Origin: JBOCEF01 sp050586345
GTDB taxonomy: Bacteria > Pseudomonadota > Alphaproteobacteria > Rhodobacterales > Rhodobacteraceae
Length of the DNA: 64,000 nt
Assembly (NCBI RefSeq): GCF_050586345.1
Contig: NZ_JBOCEF010000001.1
Coordinates: forward strand, 62,001-126,000
Direction of reading: 5' to 3'
In this document: in pieces, positions 37,118 through 45,384 of the stretch
How positions within the stretch are numbered: position 1 is the first letter of the stretch
How the letters are laid out: every line of letters starts with the position of its first letter
Translations under genes and position numbers: made by a program
Notes under the pieces: model-generated
What the model was told of the DNA's origin: nothing
The model's input: only the letters and a program-made list of their open reading frames with translations
Database searches by the model: none

Positions 37118-37291
37118 TCAGCCGGCCTCGTCCGCGGGGCCGTCGGCGGCCCCGTCCCGCGGCGCGGAGTCGTCCCCGGCCTTGCGGGCCTTCTTCTGCG
37201 CCTTGCGGCGGCGCAGATTCGCCCGCAGCGCCTCGGCCAGTCTCGCCTCGCGCTCGGCGGCGCGCTTCTGTTTCTCGGTCTGCTCGCTCAT
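37118..37291 (-). CDS. Small highly charged conserved protein
   Basis: 57 residues, starting MSEQTEKQKRAAEREARLAE, a predicted basic helix followed by an acidic Ala/Asp tail. Similar small proteins occur near murA in Rhodobacterales. Function unknown. An in-frame start 13 codons upstream is less likely. No signal peptide. Confidence 0.7.
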   Translation of the reverse strand: MSEQTEKQKRAAEREARLAEALRANLRRRKAQKKARKAGDDSAPRDGAADGPADEAG

Positions 37292-37429
37292 GCCCCCTGC
37301 ATCGCGCCCGCGGGCGCGCCCGTCAAGCACGCCCCCCAGGCGCGCCCGTCAAGCGCGCGCGTCCAGCGCGCGCGGGGCCGCCGCGCGCGGGGCTTTTCGA
37401 CCGATCTGCGCCCGGGGGAAAATTCTCTC

Positions 37430-37457
37430 TTGCATCCCCCGGCGGGTCCGCTAAAAG
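37430..37457 (+). promoter_or_regulatory. Candidate promoter of tRNA-Thr
   Basis: TTGCAT (37430-37435) and TAAAAG (37452-37457) with a 16-base spacer, 49 bases before the tRNA, in an otherwise GC-rich stretch. Confidence 0.55.
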
Positions 37458-37506
37458 GCCCCCCACGACGCCGAGGCCGACAGGCCGACGCGCTTCGCAA
37501 AAGGTC

Positions 37507-37581
<75 letters not shown>

Positions 37582-37700
37582 CTTTCCCCCCCTCTCGACA
37601 ATTCGCTGATGCAGACCCGGGCCCGCCCGGCGTTTCCGCATGTCCGCCCGCCGCATGGCCGTGGGCGGCAGGGCGTCTCCGCCCCGCCGCCGAAGATGCG

Positions 37701-38984
37701 TCAGGCCGCGACGGGGGCGGAGATTCGCCCGATCCGCGCCCGCAGGTCGGCGAATTTCGGCGCCCCGCGCAGCGGGCCGGACAGCAGCAGCGTCGGCGGC
37801 GTCGCCAGCATCTTGCGCGCCGCGTCCTCCACCGCCCCGGGGGTCAGGTCCCGATACCCTTTGAACCGCGCCGCGAGGTCCGAGACCCGGCCCACGTCGC
37901 TCATGTCCGTCGCCATGTCCTCGACCCGCGCCTCGAGCGAATCGAGCCGCATCCGCTGCGCCGCGAGGTCGGTGCGGATGGTGCGGGCGAGGACGTCCGG
38001 GTCCACCCGCGCCGCCATCTCGCCCAGCAGGTCGAGCGCCACGGCGCTGATCTCCCCGATCTTCTGCGATGCGCCCGAGAGGTGGATCCGGGCGCTTTCC
38101 CGCCGCACCACGGTGTCGAGCGCCGCCCCGGCGCTGTAGACGAGGCCGCGCTTCTCGCGCAGCTCCTGCATCAGCGCCGACTGGCCGCCGCCGCCGAGCA
38201 TGTCCATGAACATGTCGAGCGCCCAGAGTTCCGGCAGCGACAGGTGCGTCGCGTCGAAGCCGATCCACAGCGCGCTGTTGTCCGAGCGGTCGGCGAGATG
38301 CGTCTCGCCCCCGGCATAGGTGAAGTCGGGCGCCGCGCTGGCCGCGCCTTCCTCCATGTCGCCGAAGCGGGCGGCGACCATCTCCACCGCCGCGTCGTGC
38401 TCCAGGTCGCCGCAGATCGCCACCACCATGTTGGCGCCGACATAACGTTCCTCGTGGAAGGCGGCGAGGTCCGCGGCGGTCAGGGCCTCCACCGTCTCCT
38501 CGTAGCCCATGGTGGGCAGGGACAGGCGCTGGTCGGGATAGGCGGTGGCGTAATACGCCTCCTGCATCGTGCAGCCCCAGCAGCCGCGGCAATCCTCGTC
38601 GCCGACGATGGATTTCTCCAGCTCGAGGTCGTCCGCCGACAGGGCCGGATCGCGCAGGATCCCGGCGAAGAGGTCGAGCGCGCGGCCCGCATCCTCGCGC
38701 AGCACGGTGGCGGTGTAGCTGGTGCGGTCCATGTGGGTGCGGCCGTTGACGGCGCCGCCGAGCTCCTGGATCTCCTCCTGCACCTTGCGGGTGGGCAGGG
38801 TGGGGCCGCCGCGGAAGATCACGTGTTCGAGGACATGGGCGAGGCCGGCTTTCTCGGGCGGCTCGTGCACGCTGCCGGCCAGCACGGTCGCCGCCAGGGC
38901 GATGCGCTGGAACTGGGGGGCGTGTTCGGAAAGGACCATGGCGCCGTTGGGCAGGCGGGTGAAATGACGCGTGGGAATTGACAC
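37701..38984 (-). CDS. M16-family zinc peptidase with extra cysteine cluster
   Basis: 427 residues, a single two-half M16 unit like mitochondrial-processing-peptidase homologues. The inverted zinc motif HVLEH is at 50-54 and the third ligand is probably E121 or E123. Unusually, the segment just after the third ligand holds three closely spaced cysteines in CRGCWGC (132-138), where relatives have a polar loop. The GTG at 38984 is the only start fitting the conserved N-terminus (TRLPNGAMVLSEH). No signal peptide, so it may act in the cytoplasm. Confidence 0.9.
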   Translation of the reverse strand: MSIPTRHFTRLPNGAMVLSEHAPQFQRIALAATVLAGSVHEPPEKAGLAHVLEHVIFRGGPTLPTRKVQEEIQELGGAVNGRTHMDRTSYTATVLREDAGRALDLFAGILRDPALSADDLELEKSIVGDEDCRGCWGCTMQEAYYATAYPDQRLSLPTMGYEETVEALTAADLAAFHEERYVGANMVVAICGDLEHDAAVEMVAARFGDMEEGAASAAPDFTYAGGETHLADRSDNSALWIGFDATHLSLPELWALDMFMDMLGGGGQSALMQELREKRGLVYSAGAALDTVVRRESARIHLSGASQKIGEISAVALDLLGEMAARVDPDVLARTIRTDLAAQRMRLDSLEARVEDMATDMSDVGRVSDLAARFKGYRDLTPGAVEDAARKMLATPPTLLLSGPLRGAPKFADLRARIGRISAPVAA

Positions 38985-39188
38985 TTTATTCGTCCCGTTT
39001 CTGTGGGCTTGTGGGGAAATTCTGCACGGCTTCGCGCGGGCTCGCCATGTTGCGTCGGGCGCCGCCGCGGTAATTGCGCTTTGACGCCGCCGCTTGCGGG
39101 GGCTTCCCGGCGGCGGCCCGCCGCGGCATCCTCTGCGCTTCGCCGGGGCGGCGCAGATCGCCCGGCCGCAGCCGGAGGAGAGACGCCC

Positions 39189-40184
39189 ATGACCGCCCCC
39201 GAACCCACGCCCAAGACCACGCCCGAAAACACGCCCGGCTCCGCGCCCCGCCGCGTCGCGCTCGTCGGCGCCGGCCTGATCGGCCGCGCCTGGGCCATCG
39301 CCTTCGCCCGCGGCGGCTGGAACGTGGCGCTGTGGGACCCGGCCGAGGGCGCGGCGCAAGGGGCGATCGACCTGCTGCCGCCGCTGCTCTCGGGCCTCGC
39401 CGAGGAAGGCCTGTTGCGCGGCCAGGACCCCGCCGCCGTCGCCGCCCGGGTGCGCCCCGCCGCCACGCTGGAGGAGGCGCTGGCCGAGGCCTGCCACGTG
39501 CAGGAGAACGCGCCCGAGCGGCTCGAGGTGAAGCTCGACCTCTGGGCCAGGATGGACGCGGCGGCGCCCGCCGGGGCGACGCTGGCTTCCTCGACCTCGG
39601 CCATCCCCGCCTCGCGCTTCACCGAGGGGCTGGCGGGCCGCGCCCGCTGCATGGTCGCGCACCCGATCAACCCGCCCTACCTGGTCCCGGCGGTGGAGAT
39701 CGTGCCCGCCCCCTGGACCGACCCCGAGGCCGCCGCCCGCGTCGCCGCGGTCATGGAGGGGATCGGCCAGTCGCCGATCCTGATGCAGCGCGAGATCGAG
39801 GGCTTCGTGATGAACCGCCTGCAGGGCGCGCTGCTGGAGGAGGCGTTCCGCCTCGTGGCCGACGGGGTGGCCTCGCCCGAGGACGTGGACCGCGGCATCC
39901 GCGACGGGCTCGGCCTGCGCTGGGCCTTCATGGGCCCGTTCGAGACCATCGACCTGAACGCGCCCGGCGGGGTCGAGGATTACGCCGCGCGATTCGACGG
40001 GATGTATCGCGACATCCACGCCTCGGCCGCGCATCGCGCCGACTGGGCCGAGACGGTGCGGGCGCGGGTGGCGCCGGACCGTGCGGCGGCGCTGCCGCGC
40101 GCGGAACTCGGCGCAAGGCAGGCCTGGCGCGACCGGCGGCTGATGGCGCTGCTGCGCCACAAGCAGGGCCAGCCGGAGGCGTGA
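39189..40184 (+). CDS. 3-hydroxyacyl-CoA dehydrogenase family protein (lambda-crystallin type)
   Basis: 331 residues. The NAD fold starts VALVGAGLIGRAWAIAFARGG (about 23), and the catalytic region has SSTSAIPASRF, HPINPPYLVP and VMNRLQGALLEEAF. Overall it is closest to lambda-crystallin/L-gulonate 3-dehydrogenase-type members rather than the FadB type. Substrates in this group include hydroxyacyl-CoAs, carnitine and L-gulonate, so the exact role is open. The first 22 residues are a Pro/Thr-rich tail. GGAGG precedes the ATG. It is transcribed alone. Confidence 0.88.
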   Translation: MTAPEPTPKTTPENTPGSAPRRVALVGAGLIGRAWAIAFARGGWNVALWDPAEGAAQGAIDLLPPLLSGLAEEGLLRGQDPAAVAARVRPAATLEEALAEACHVQENAPERLEVKLDLWARMDAAAPAGATLASSTSAIPASRFTEGLAGRARCMVAHPINPPYLVPAVEIVPAPWTDPEAAARVAAVMEGIGQSPILMQREIEGFVMNRLQGALLEEAFRLVADGVASPEDVDRGIRDGLGLRWAFMGPFETIDLNAPGGVEDYAARFDGMYRDIHASAAHRADWAETVRARVAPDRAAALPRAELGARQAWRDRRLMALLRHKQGQPEA

Positions 40185-40206
40185 TCGCGCGCCGCGCCGC
40201 GGAGTT

Positions 40207-40247
40207 CCGGGACCGGGCCGGGCCGGGCCCGCGCGGCCCGGTCCCGG
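40207..40247 (+). terminator. Stem-loop after the hydroxyacyl-CoA dehydrogenase gene
   Basis: 14-bp perfect stem (40207-40220 with 40234-40247) with a 13-base loop, 22 bases after the stop; no U-tract. Confidence 0.6.
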
Positions 40248-40281
40248 GGCGGCCCGGGCCCATGCTGCGGCGCCGTTCATG

Positions 40282-40326
40282 TTCGGTTAACCAAAATTAT
40301 TGACTCGGATTCTTATTTCGGTAACC
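40282..40326 (+). promoter_or_regulatory. AT-rich promoter region with direct repeat and GGTTAACC palindrome
   Basis: TTCGGTTAACC (40282-40292) is repeated imperfectly as TTCGGTAACC (40317-40326), with TTGACT (40300-40305) between. The sharp drop in GC marks a promoter for the small gene at 40370. TTAACC is also half of a CtrA site, so cell-cycle control is possible but unproven. Confidence 0.45.
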
Positions 40327-40369
40327 TTGTGCGCAAGGGGGGAGCCTTCCGTTCAGGGAGGACCGAGCA

Positions 40370-40711
40370 TTGCATACCGAAACGCCGCCGCAGCCGTCGC
40401 TGGTCATGCGGCTCCAGGCGGATCTTCCATTGGAAGACCTGCAGCTGGTGGCCATCGCGCTGATCGTGATCGTCGCCGTGCTGGGGATCGTCTTCATCCG
40501 CTCGCGGTTCCAGTTGGTCCAGGTGGACCGCGAGAAACTGCGCCGCGGCCCGCGCCGCAGCCGCCAGGCCCTGCACGTCGCGTCCGGCCCCTGCCGGTGG
40601 CGGGCGAAGCCGGACCTCGACGACCAGTCGTTCCGCGCGTGGCGCTGCACCCGCTGCGGGGCGACTCGCTGGACCACGGGGCGCGCCGATCCGCCCGGTC
40701 CCTGCCGCTGA
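40370..40711 (+). CDS. Small membrane protein with C-terminal zinc-ribbon-like domain
   Basis: 113 residues from a TTG start with GGAGG 8 bases upstream. One membrane segment (about 24-43) is followed by a basic linker and a cysteine domain: one Cys before, then CTRCGA, then a final Cys, spaced for one zinc site. No family recognised. The AT-rich promoter and good ribosome site argue for a real gene; the start codon is the weak point. Confidence 0.65.
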   Translation: MHTETPPQPSLVMRLQADLPLEDLQLVAIALIVIVAVLGIVFIRSRFQLVQVDREKLRRGPRRSRQALHVASGPCRWRAKPDLDDQSFRAWRCTRCGATRWTTGRADPPGPCR

Positions 40712-40972
40712 GCCGCCCGGTCCGGGCGACCGGCGGCCCGCCTTGTCCCGGCCGGGACCCCGTGTTTCCCTCCCGGCCGCGTTCTTGCGTTCAGATCCCT
40801 TGATTTCCCCGCGGCCCGGTTCGGGCCGCCCGCGCCGTCCGCTCCCCCCGAGCGACCTGCGCCGCACGCGGCCCCGCGCCGCCCCCGATGATCGCGCGCC
40901 GACGCCCGGCAGGGCTTTCCAACGGGCCTTCCAGCCGCCCTTGCAGCCGGGCCTTCCGGCCGCGCCCGGGCC

Positions 40973-41968
40973 TCAGCCCCGCGGCCGCGGCGGGGTCTCG
41001 TCGTGGATCGGCGGGGGCGGCGGGGGCGTGGCGCCGCCGCGCCCGTCCGCCGCCGTGGCCGCGGCGCCGCCCAGCTCCGCCGCCGCCACGTGCCCGGCCC
41101 GCGCCAGCGCCCGCTCGCGCCGGAAAGTGTAGACCCCCGCCGCCACCACCACCGCCGCGCCGAACAGCGAGGGCGCGTCCGGCAGCTCTCCGAACACCAG
41201 CGCGCCGAACAGCATGGCCCAGAGCAGGATCGTGTAGCGGAACGGGGCCGCGGCGGCGACGTCGCCGGCCCGCATGCTCAGCACCCCGAAATAATACCCC
41301 CCCAGCACCAGCACGGCCGCGAGGACGAGGAACAGGGGCGCGCCGGCGGGCGGCGGGGTCCAGCCCTGCGCCGCGGTCCCGACGGCCCCGAGCGCCAGCA
41401 TCCCGAGCGCGGTGCACAGCGTGACGAAGGCCGAGGGCAGCTCGGGCGGCAGCGCGCGGGTCGACAGGTCCCGGACCACCAGGAACACGACCGCGCCGAC
41501 GGCCCAGAGCGCGTTCATGTCGAAGCCCTCGGTCCCCGGGCGCACGATGATCAGCATCCCCGCGAAACCCGCCGCGATGGCCCCGAGGCGGCGCGCGCCC
41601 AGCCGCTCGCCGAACACCGCCGCGGCCCCGAGGGTCACGGCCAGCGGCATCACCTGCAGGATCGCGGTGGCGTTGGCGATGGGCATGGCGAAGAGGGCGC
41701 GCAGGAACAGGTAGGCGCCCGCCGTCTCGCCGATGATGCGCAAGGCCAGGATCAGCGCCGTGCGCCGGGTGATGCGCGGGCGCAGCGCCCGCTGCCAGGC
41801 GGCGAGGGCGAAGATCAGCAGCACGGCGGCGATGCCGCGCAGGAACACCATCTGGAACAGCTCCATCCCCCCCGAGACGGTCTTCATCACCACGTCGTTG
41901 GACGCGAAGCCGAGCATCGAGAGGGACATGAACAGCGCGCCGAGCGCGTTGGGAGAGAGACGGTGCAT
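40973..41968 (-). CDS. EamA/DMT-family transporter
   Basis: 331 residues with ten predicted membrane segments arranged as two EamA repeats (about 10-140 and 155-285), the drug/metabolite transporter architecture. The tail from about 295 is cytoplasmic, Ala/Pro-rich, with a run of seven prolines. Substrate unknown. Flanked by non-coding, repeat-bearing DNA on the upstream side. Confidence 0.9.
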   Translation of the reverse strand: MHRLSPNALGALFMSLSMLGFASNDVVMKTVSGGMELFQMVFLRGIAAVLLIFALAAWQRALRPRITRRTALILALRIIGETAGAYLFLRALFAMPIANATAILQVMPLAVTLGAAAVFGERLGARRLGAIAAGFAGMLIIVRPGTEGFDMNALWAVGAVVFLVVRDLSTRALPPELPSAFVTLCTALGMLALGAVGTAAQGWTPPPAGAPLFLVLAAVLVLGGYYFGVLSMRAGDVAAAAPFRYTILLWAMLFGALVFGELPDAPSLFGAAVVVAAGVYTFRRERALARAGHVAAAELGGAAATAADGRGGATPPPPPPIHDETPPRPRG

Positions 41969-42100
41969 GGAGGGGCTTTCCGGCGAAGGGCTGCGCGGAT
42001 GGCGCGCGGGGCGGATCTTGGCCCCGTCCGGGGCGGCGGCGCAAGGCCGGACGCCCGTGGGGGCGCGCCCGTCCCGCCAAGCGGCGCCCGCCGCGCTCCC

Positions 42101-42154
42101 GCGCGGCGCGGGCGGGCGAGCGGGGGCTTCACGCCCCCCGAGACCGGCCGCTCC
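42101..42154. repeat. Dispersed intergenic repeat, copy A
   Basis: A 54-base element, nearly identical to 46173-46227 in the same orientation (one substitution and one extra C). Its core folds as GGGGGC-TTCAC-GCCCCC. It lies between the amidase stop and the EamA start, downstream of a minus-strand gene, as does copy B. Confidence 0.75.
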
Positions 42155-42159
42155 TCCCC

Positions 42160-42178
42160 CCCCCGGGCCGCCCGGGGG
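42160..42178 (-). terminator. Hairpin downstream of amidase
   Basis: CCCCCGGG and CCCGGGGG separated by three bases, next to the repeat copy A; probable transcript end of the amidase gene, without a U-tract. Confidence 0.45.
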
Positions 42179-42265
42179 CGCGTGCGTCCGTTCAGGGGGG
42201 CGGGCCCCCCGTTCACGGCCGCAGGCGGCGTGCCGCCGCCGGGCGCGCCGATCAGGCCGGGGGGA

Positions 42266-43801
42266 TCAGGCCCCCGGAACCGGGGCCAGCACCGGCGGCA
42301 GCGCGCGGGCGGCCTCGGGCATCCCCCGCTCCCACGCCGCGGCGATGCGCAGGAGATCCTCGTCGCCCTGGAACCGGCCGATCAGCTGCAGGCCGCCCGG
42401 CAACCCGTCCTCCGACAGGCCCGCGGGCATCGACACCGCGGGCCGCCCGGACAGCGAGCAGGGGATCACGCACTCCATCCACCTGTGATAGGTGTCCATC
42501 CCGCGCCCGGCGATTTCGGGCGGGAAGCGCCACTCGGCCGGGAAGGGGAACAGCTGCGCCGCGGGCAGGGCGAGGGCGTCGAACGTCGCCTCGGCCGCGC
42601 ACAGCGCCCGGTGCAGGTCGGAGCGCGCATTGGCCGCCCGGTCGATGTCGAGGGCCGAGAGGGCGGCGCCCCGCTCCGCCTCCCACACCGCCTCGGGCTT
42701 CAGCAGCTTGCGCCGCGCCGGGTCCGCCATCACCGGCGCCAGCTTGGCCGCCACCGCCCAGGCGCGCAGGTCGAGCCAGGATTGCCACACCGCCTCGGGG
42801 TCCACGTCCAGCGCGACGTCTTCAACCACCGCGCCGAGCGCGGCCAGGTGCGCCCGCGCGCCGTCCAGCAGCGCCGCCATGTCCGGCGCCACCGGCAGCC
42901 GCCCGCCCCAGTCGCCGAGCCAGCCGATGCGCACGCCCTCGAGCGAGCCGTCCGCCACCCGCGCCGCCAGCCCCGGCGCCATCGCCGGAAGCGACAGCGG
43001 CGCGCAGGGCGCCGGGCCGGACTGCACCTCGAGGATCGTGGCCAGGTCCGCCACCGTGCGCGCCATCGGCCCGTTGGTCGCCAGCTGGTGCAGGAACAGC
43101 TCGGGCGCGCCGTCGTCGGGCACCCGGCCCAGCGACGGGCGCATCCCCCAGATGCCGTTCCAGCCCGCCGGGTTGCGCAAGGATCCCATCATGTCCGAGC
43201 CGTCGGCGATGGAGACCATCCGCAGCGCCAGCGCCACCGCCGCCCCACCCGAGGATCCGCCCGCCGAGCGGGACGGGTCGAAGGCGTTGCGGGTGCAGCC
43301 ATGCACCGGGTTGAAGCTGTGACTGCCGAGGCCGAATTCGGGGGTGTTGGTCTTGCCGATCACGATGGCGCCCGCGGCGCGCAGGCGGCTCACCATCAGC
43401 CCGTCCGCCGCCGCCGGGCCGGTCCCGTCCATCAGCGGCGAGCCCATGGAGGTCGGCAGCCCCTGCGCGTTGGTCAGGTCCTTGATCGCGATGGGCAGGC
43501 CATGCAGCGGCCCGGGGCGGCGGCCCGCCGCGCGCGCGGCATCGGCGGCGCGGGCCTCGGCCAGCAGCTCTTCGCGCGGGCGCAGGGCGATGATGGCGTT
43601 GAAGGTGGGGTTGAGGGCGGCGACCTGCGCCAGCGTCGCCTCCATCAGCGCCTCGGCGGTCAGCGCGCCGCGGGCCATGGCGGCCTGCTGCTCGGCGGCG
43701 GACAGCGCCAGGCAGGCGGGCGTCGCGACCGGGGCGGGCAGGGCGGGGGCCGGCTCGGCCGCGGCGGGATGGTCGTGGCGGGGGGCGGCGGCGTCGGTCA
43801 C
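42266..43801 (-). CDS. Amidase signature family hydrolase
   Basis: 511 residues with a GTG start (43801) preceded by AGGAG. The Ser-cisSer-Lys triad is visible: Lys in PIAIKDL, cis-Ser in SAGGSSGGAA, nucleophile in MMGSLRNPAGW. Family members hydrolyse amides or act as GatA; the absence of gatB/gatC and the sequence point to a free-standing amidase of unknown substrate. The N-terminal 30 residues are Ala/Pro-rich. Confidence 0.9.
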   Translation of the reverse strand: MTDAAAPRHDHPAAAEPAPALPAPVATPACLALSAAEQQAAMARGALTAEALMEATLAQVAALNPTFNAIIALRPREELLAEARAADAARAAGRRPGPLHGLPIAIKDLTNAQGLPTSMGSPLMDGTGPAAADGLMVSRLRAAGAIVIGKTNTPEFGLGSHSFNPVHGCTRNAFDPSRSAGGSSGGAAVALALRMVSIADGSDMMGSLRNPAGWNGIWGMRPSLGRVPDDGAPELFLHQLATNGPMARTVADLATILEVQSGPAPCAPLSLPAMAPGLAARVADGSLEGVRIGWLGDWGGRLPVAPDMAALLDGARAHLAALGAVVEDVALDVDPEAVWQSWLDLRAWAVAAKLAPVMADPARRKLLKPEAVWEAERGAALSALDIDRAANARSDLHRALCAAEATFDALALPAAQLFPFPAEWRFPPEIAGRGMDTYHRWMECVIPCSLSGRPAVSMPAGLSEDGLPGGLQLIGRFQGDEDLLRIAAAWERGMPEAARALPPVLAPVPGA

Positions 43802-44052
43802 GGGCGGGGCTCCTGCGCAGGCATGATTCGGACCCGCCCCGAGGCGCCGCGCCGCAGGGCGGGCGGGCCGCTCCGGGCGGGGGCCGAGTGTTCCTTCGCG
43901 GCCCCCGCGGGGTCAATCGGAATCGCGCGCAGGCCCCGGCGGCGGCGGATTTTTCGCGGAATGTCAGAAGGTTGCGCCAGAACCGCGGCCCGGGTTCGGG
44001 CGGCATGTCGGAGAATTGGGCGTAGTTTAGACGAAAAACGCGCCCTTGTCTT

Positions 44053-44082
44053 TTGACAGATTGGTTAAACGCCCTCTTAACA
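44053..44082 (+). promoter_or_regulatory. Candidate promoter of small RNA
   Basis: A consensus TTGACA at 44053-44058, then TTAACA at 44077-44082 (18-base spacer) or CTTAAC one base earlier. Two TTAA boxes eight bases apart in the spacer resemble, but do not match, the CtrA site. A start near 44089 is expected. Confidence 0.55.
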
Positions 44083-44088
44083 CTTGGG

Positions 44089-44184
44089 GGCTAAAACAGG
44101 AGATGCGAGGCGCCTCTTGGGTCTTCTGGCGCTTCGCACTCCTCCCTGTCGACTGGCCGCGCCATCCCTGGCGCGGCCTTTTTT
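44089..44184 (+). ncRNA. Candidate trans-acting small RNA with anti-Shine-Dalgarno stretch
   Basis: About 95 nucleotides bounded by a promoter and a textbook terminator. The 5' hairpin has an 11-bp stem (44104-44114 with 44128-44138, one G-T pair) extended by AGGAG pairing with CTCCT (44098-44102 with 44139-44143). The 3' arm contains CTCCTCCC, an anti-Shine-Dalgarno run like the CCUCCUCCC motif of the CcsR/cuckoo RNAs of Rhodobacter. The terminator follows within 11 bases. A reading frame from ATG 44103 exists but runs through the terminator and is not protein-like. Whether it belongs to the cuckoo family or is new needs a covariance search. Confidence 0.6.
44155..44184 (+). terminator. Intrinsic terminator of the candidate small RNA
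   Basis: Perfect 10-bp stem (44155-44164 with 44169-44178), TCCC loop, six Ts (44179-44184). The best terminator in the window. No protein gene on the plus strand precedes it, which is why a small RNA is proposed. Confidence 0.93.
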
Positions 44185-44234
44185 CGTCGCGCGTCCCGAA
44201 CCGGGCTGCGCGGGGGCCGCGGCGGGTCCCGCGA

Positions 44235-44747
44235 TCAGGTCCCGCGATAGGGTTCGACGTATTGCAGCGCCATGTCCCAGGGGAAGAAGATCCAGGTGTC
44301 CTGGCTCACCTCGGTGATGTAGGTGTCGACCATCGGCCGGCCCTTGGGCTTGGCGTAGACGGTGGCGAAATGCGCGCGCGGATAGAGCGAGCGGACCAGC
44401 TCCAGCGTCTTGCCGCTGTCCACCAGGTCGTCGACGATCAGGATCCCCTCGCCATCGCCCATCAGGTCCGCATCCGGGGCCTTGAGGACCTGCGCCTCGG
44501 CCTGGGACTGGTGGTTGTAGGACTTCACGCTGATCGTATCGACCACGCGCACGTCCAGCTCTCGGGCCACGATGGCGGCGGGGACGAGGCCGCCGCGGGT
44601 GATGCCGACGATGGCCTTCCAGTCGCCGCCCTCGCCCGGGCCCTGCTTGTCGAGCCGCCAGGCCAGCGCGCGGCTGTCGCGGTGCATCTGGTCCCAGGAG
44701 ACGTGGAAGCCCTTTTCGTGGGGCAGGCGATCGGCGGCGGGGCTCAT
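44235..44747 (-). CDS. gpt: Xanthine-guanine phosphoribosyltransferase
   Basis: 170 residues. It salvages guanine, xanthine and hypoxanthine to nucleotides with PRPP. The PRPP loop ILIVDDLVDSGKT and the VGITRGGLVPA loop are intact, and the C-terminal IFFPWD matches Gpt. AAGGAG lies 8 bases before the ATG. Single-gene unit. Confidence 0.95.
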   Translation of the reverse strand: MSPAADRLPHEKGFHVSWDQMHRDSRALAWRLDKQGPGEGGDWKAIVGITRGGLVPAAIVARELDVRVVDTISVKSYNHQSQAEAQVLKAPDADLMGDGEGILIVDDLVDSGKTLELVRSLYPRAHFATVYAKPKGRPMVDTYITEVSQDTWIFFPWDMALQYVEPYRGT

Positions 44748-44941
44748 GGGCGCGACTCCTTCGGGATGGGCGGATAGCGCCGGGATATGCCACGAAGCGG
44801 CCGCCTTGGGAACCGGGGCGCGGCGCCGGGCGCCGTTCGCGGGCGCGGCGCGGGGCGGCGTGCGGCCCTCGGGGGCGTCGAGCCCCCTCGGCCCGGCGCC
44901 CGCCTGCGCGGCCCCGGCCCCGTCCCCCGCGTCGGCGCGGG

Positions 44942-45379
44942 TCAGAGGCGCAGCGCCAGGCCCCAGCGGGTGTCGGCGGCGAAGCCGAGCGCCTCGTAGA
45001 AGCCCCGCGCGCCGCCGTCGCGCATGGTCAGCAGCTGCACCTTGTAGGCGCCGCCGGCGCGGGCCTCTTCCACGCAGGCTTCCACCACCGCGCGCCCGAG
45101 GCCCTCATTGCGGCGATGGGGCAGGGTGGCGACGTTCTCGACGAAGGCGTAGCCCGCGCCCTTGCGCCCGAGGTTCGGATGCAGGTGCAGCGTCGCCATC
45201 GACAGCGGGGCCCCCGCATCTCCGGCCACGTAGACGAAGGTCCCCGGCGTGTGCAGCACCTGGCCCCAGAGGGCGGGATCGTCCGAGACGTTCTCCAGCC
45301 CCCAGGACAGCTCCGCGTAAAGCGCGCGGATCGCGGGGAAATCCTCGGGCCTCGCGCGGCGGATCAGCACCTGGGGCAC
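44942..45379 (-). CDS. GNAT-family N-acetyltransferase
   Basis: 145 residues from GTG 45379 (or GTG 45370). The acetyl-CoA loop is RRNEGLGRAVV, and the fold ends with DGGARGFYEALGF. Acceptor unknown. It starts 5 bases past the LysE stop, so the two are co-transcribed. A 6-bp GGGGGC/GCCCCC hairpin (44871-44887) lies downstream. Confidence 0.9.
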   Translation of the reverse strand: MPQVLIRRARPEDFPAIRALYAELSWGLENVSDDPALWGQVLHTPGTFVYVAGDAGAPLSMATLHLHPNLGRKGAGYAFVENVATLPHRRNEGLGRAVVEACVEEARAGGAYKVQLLTMRDGGARGFYEALGFAADTRWGLALRL

Positions 45380-45384
45380 GGGGC

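Larger units (their letters stand above)
43802..44234. other. Intergenic region containing a candidate small-RNA unit
   Basis: 433 bases between the amidase start and gpt stop. The left half is GC-rich and featureless; the right half (about 44025-44184) is AT-richer and holds a promoter, a folded transcript and a terminator, described separately. Confidence 0.7.

Noticed and set aside
44053..44082. CtrA binding site
   Set aside because: The TTAA boxes are eight bases apart instead of seven and flanks do not fit.
44103..44220. Trp-containing leader peptide starting at ATG 44103 (a trp-attenuator look-alike)
   Set aside because: The Trp codons arise from TGG inside the hairpins, the frame passes through the terminator, and no tryptophan gene follows.
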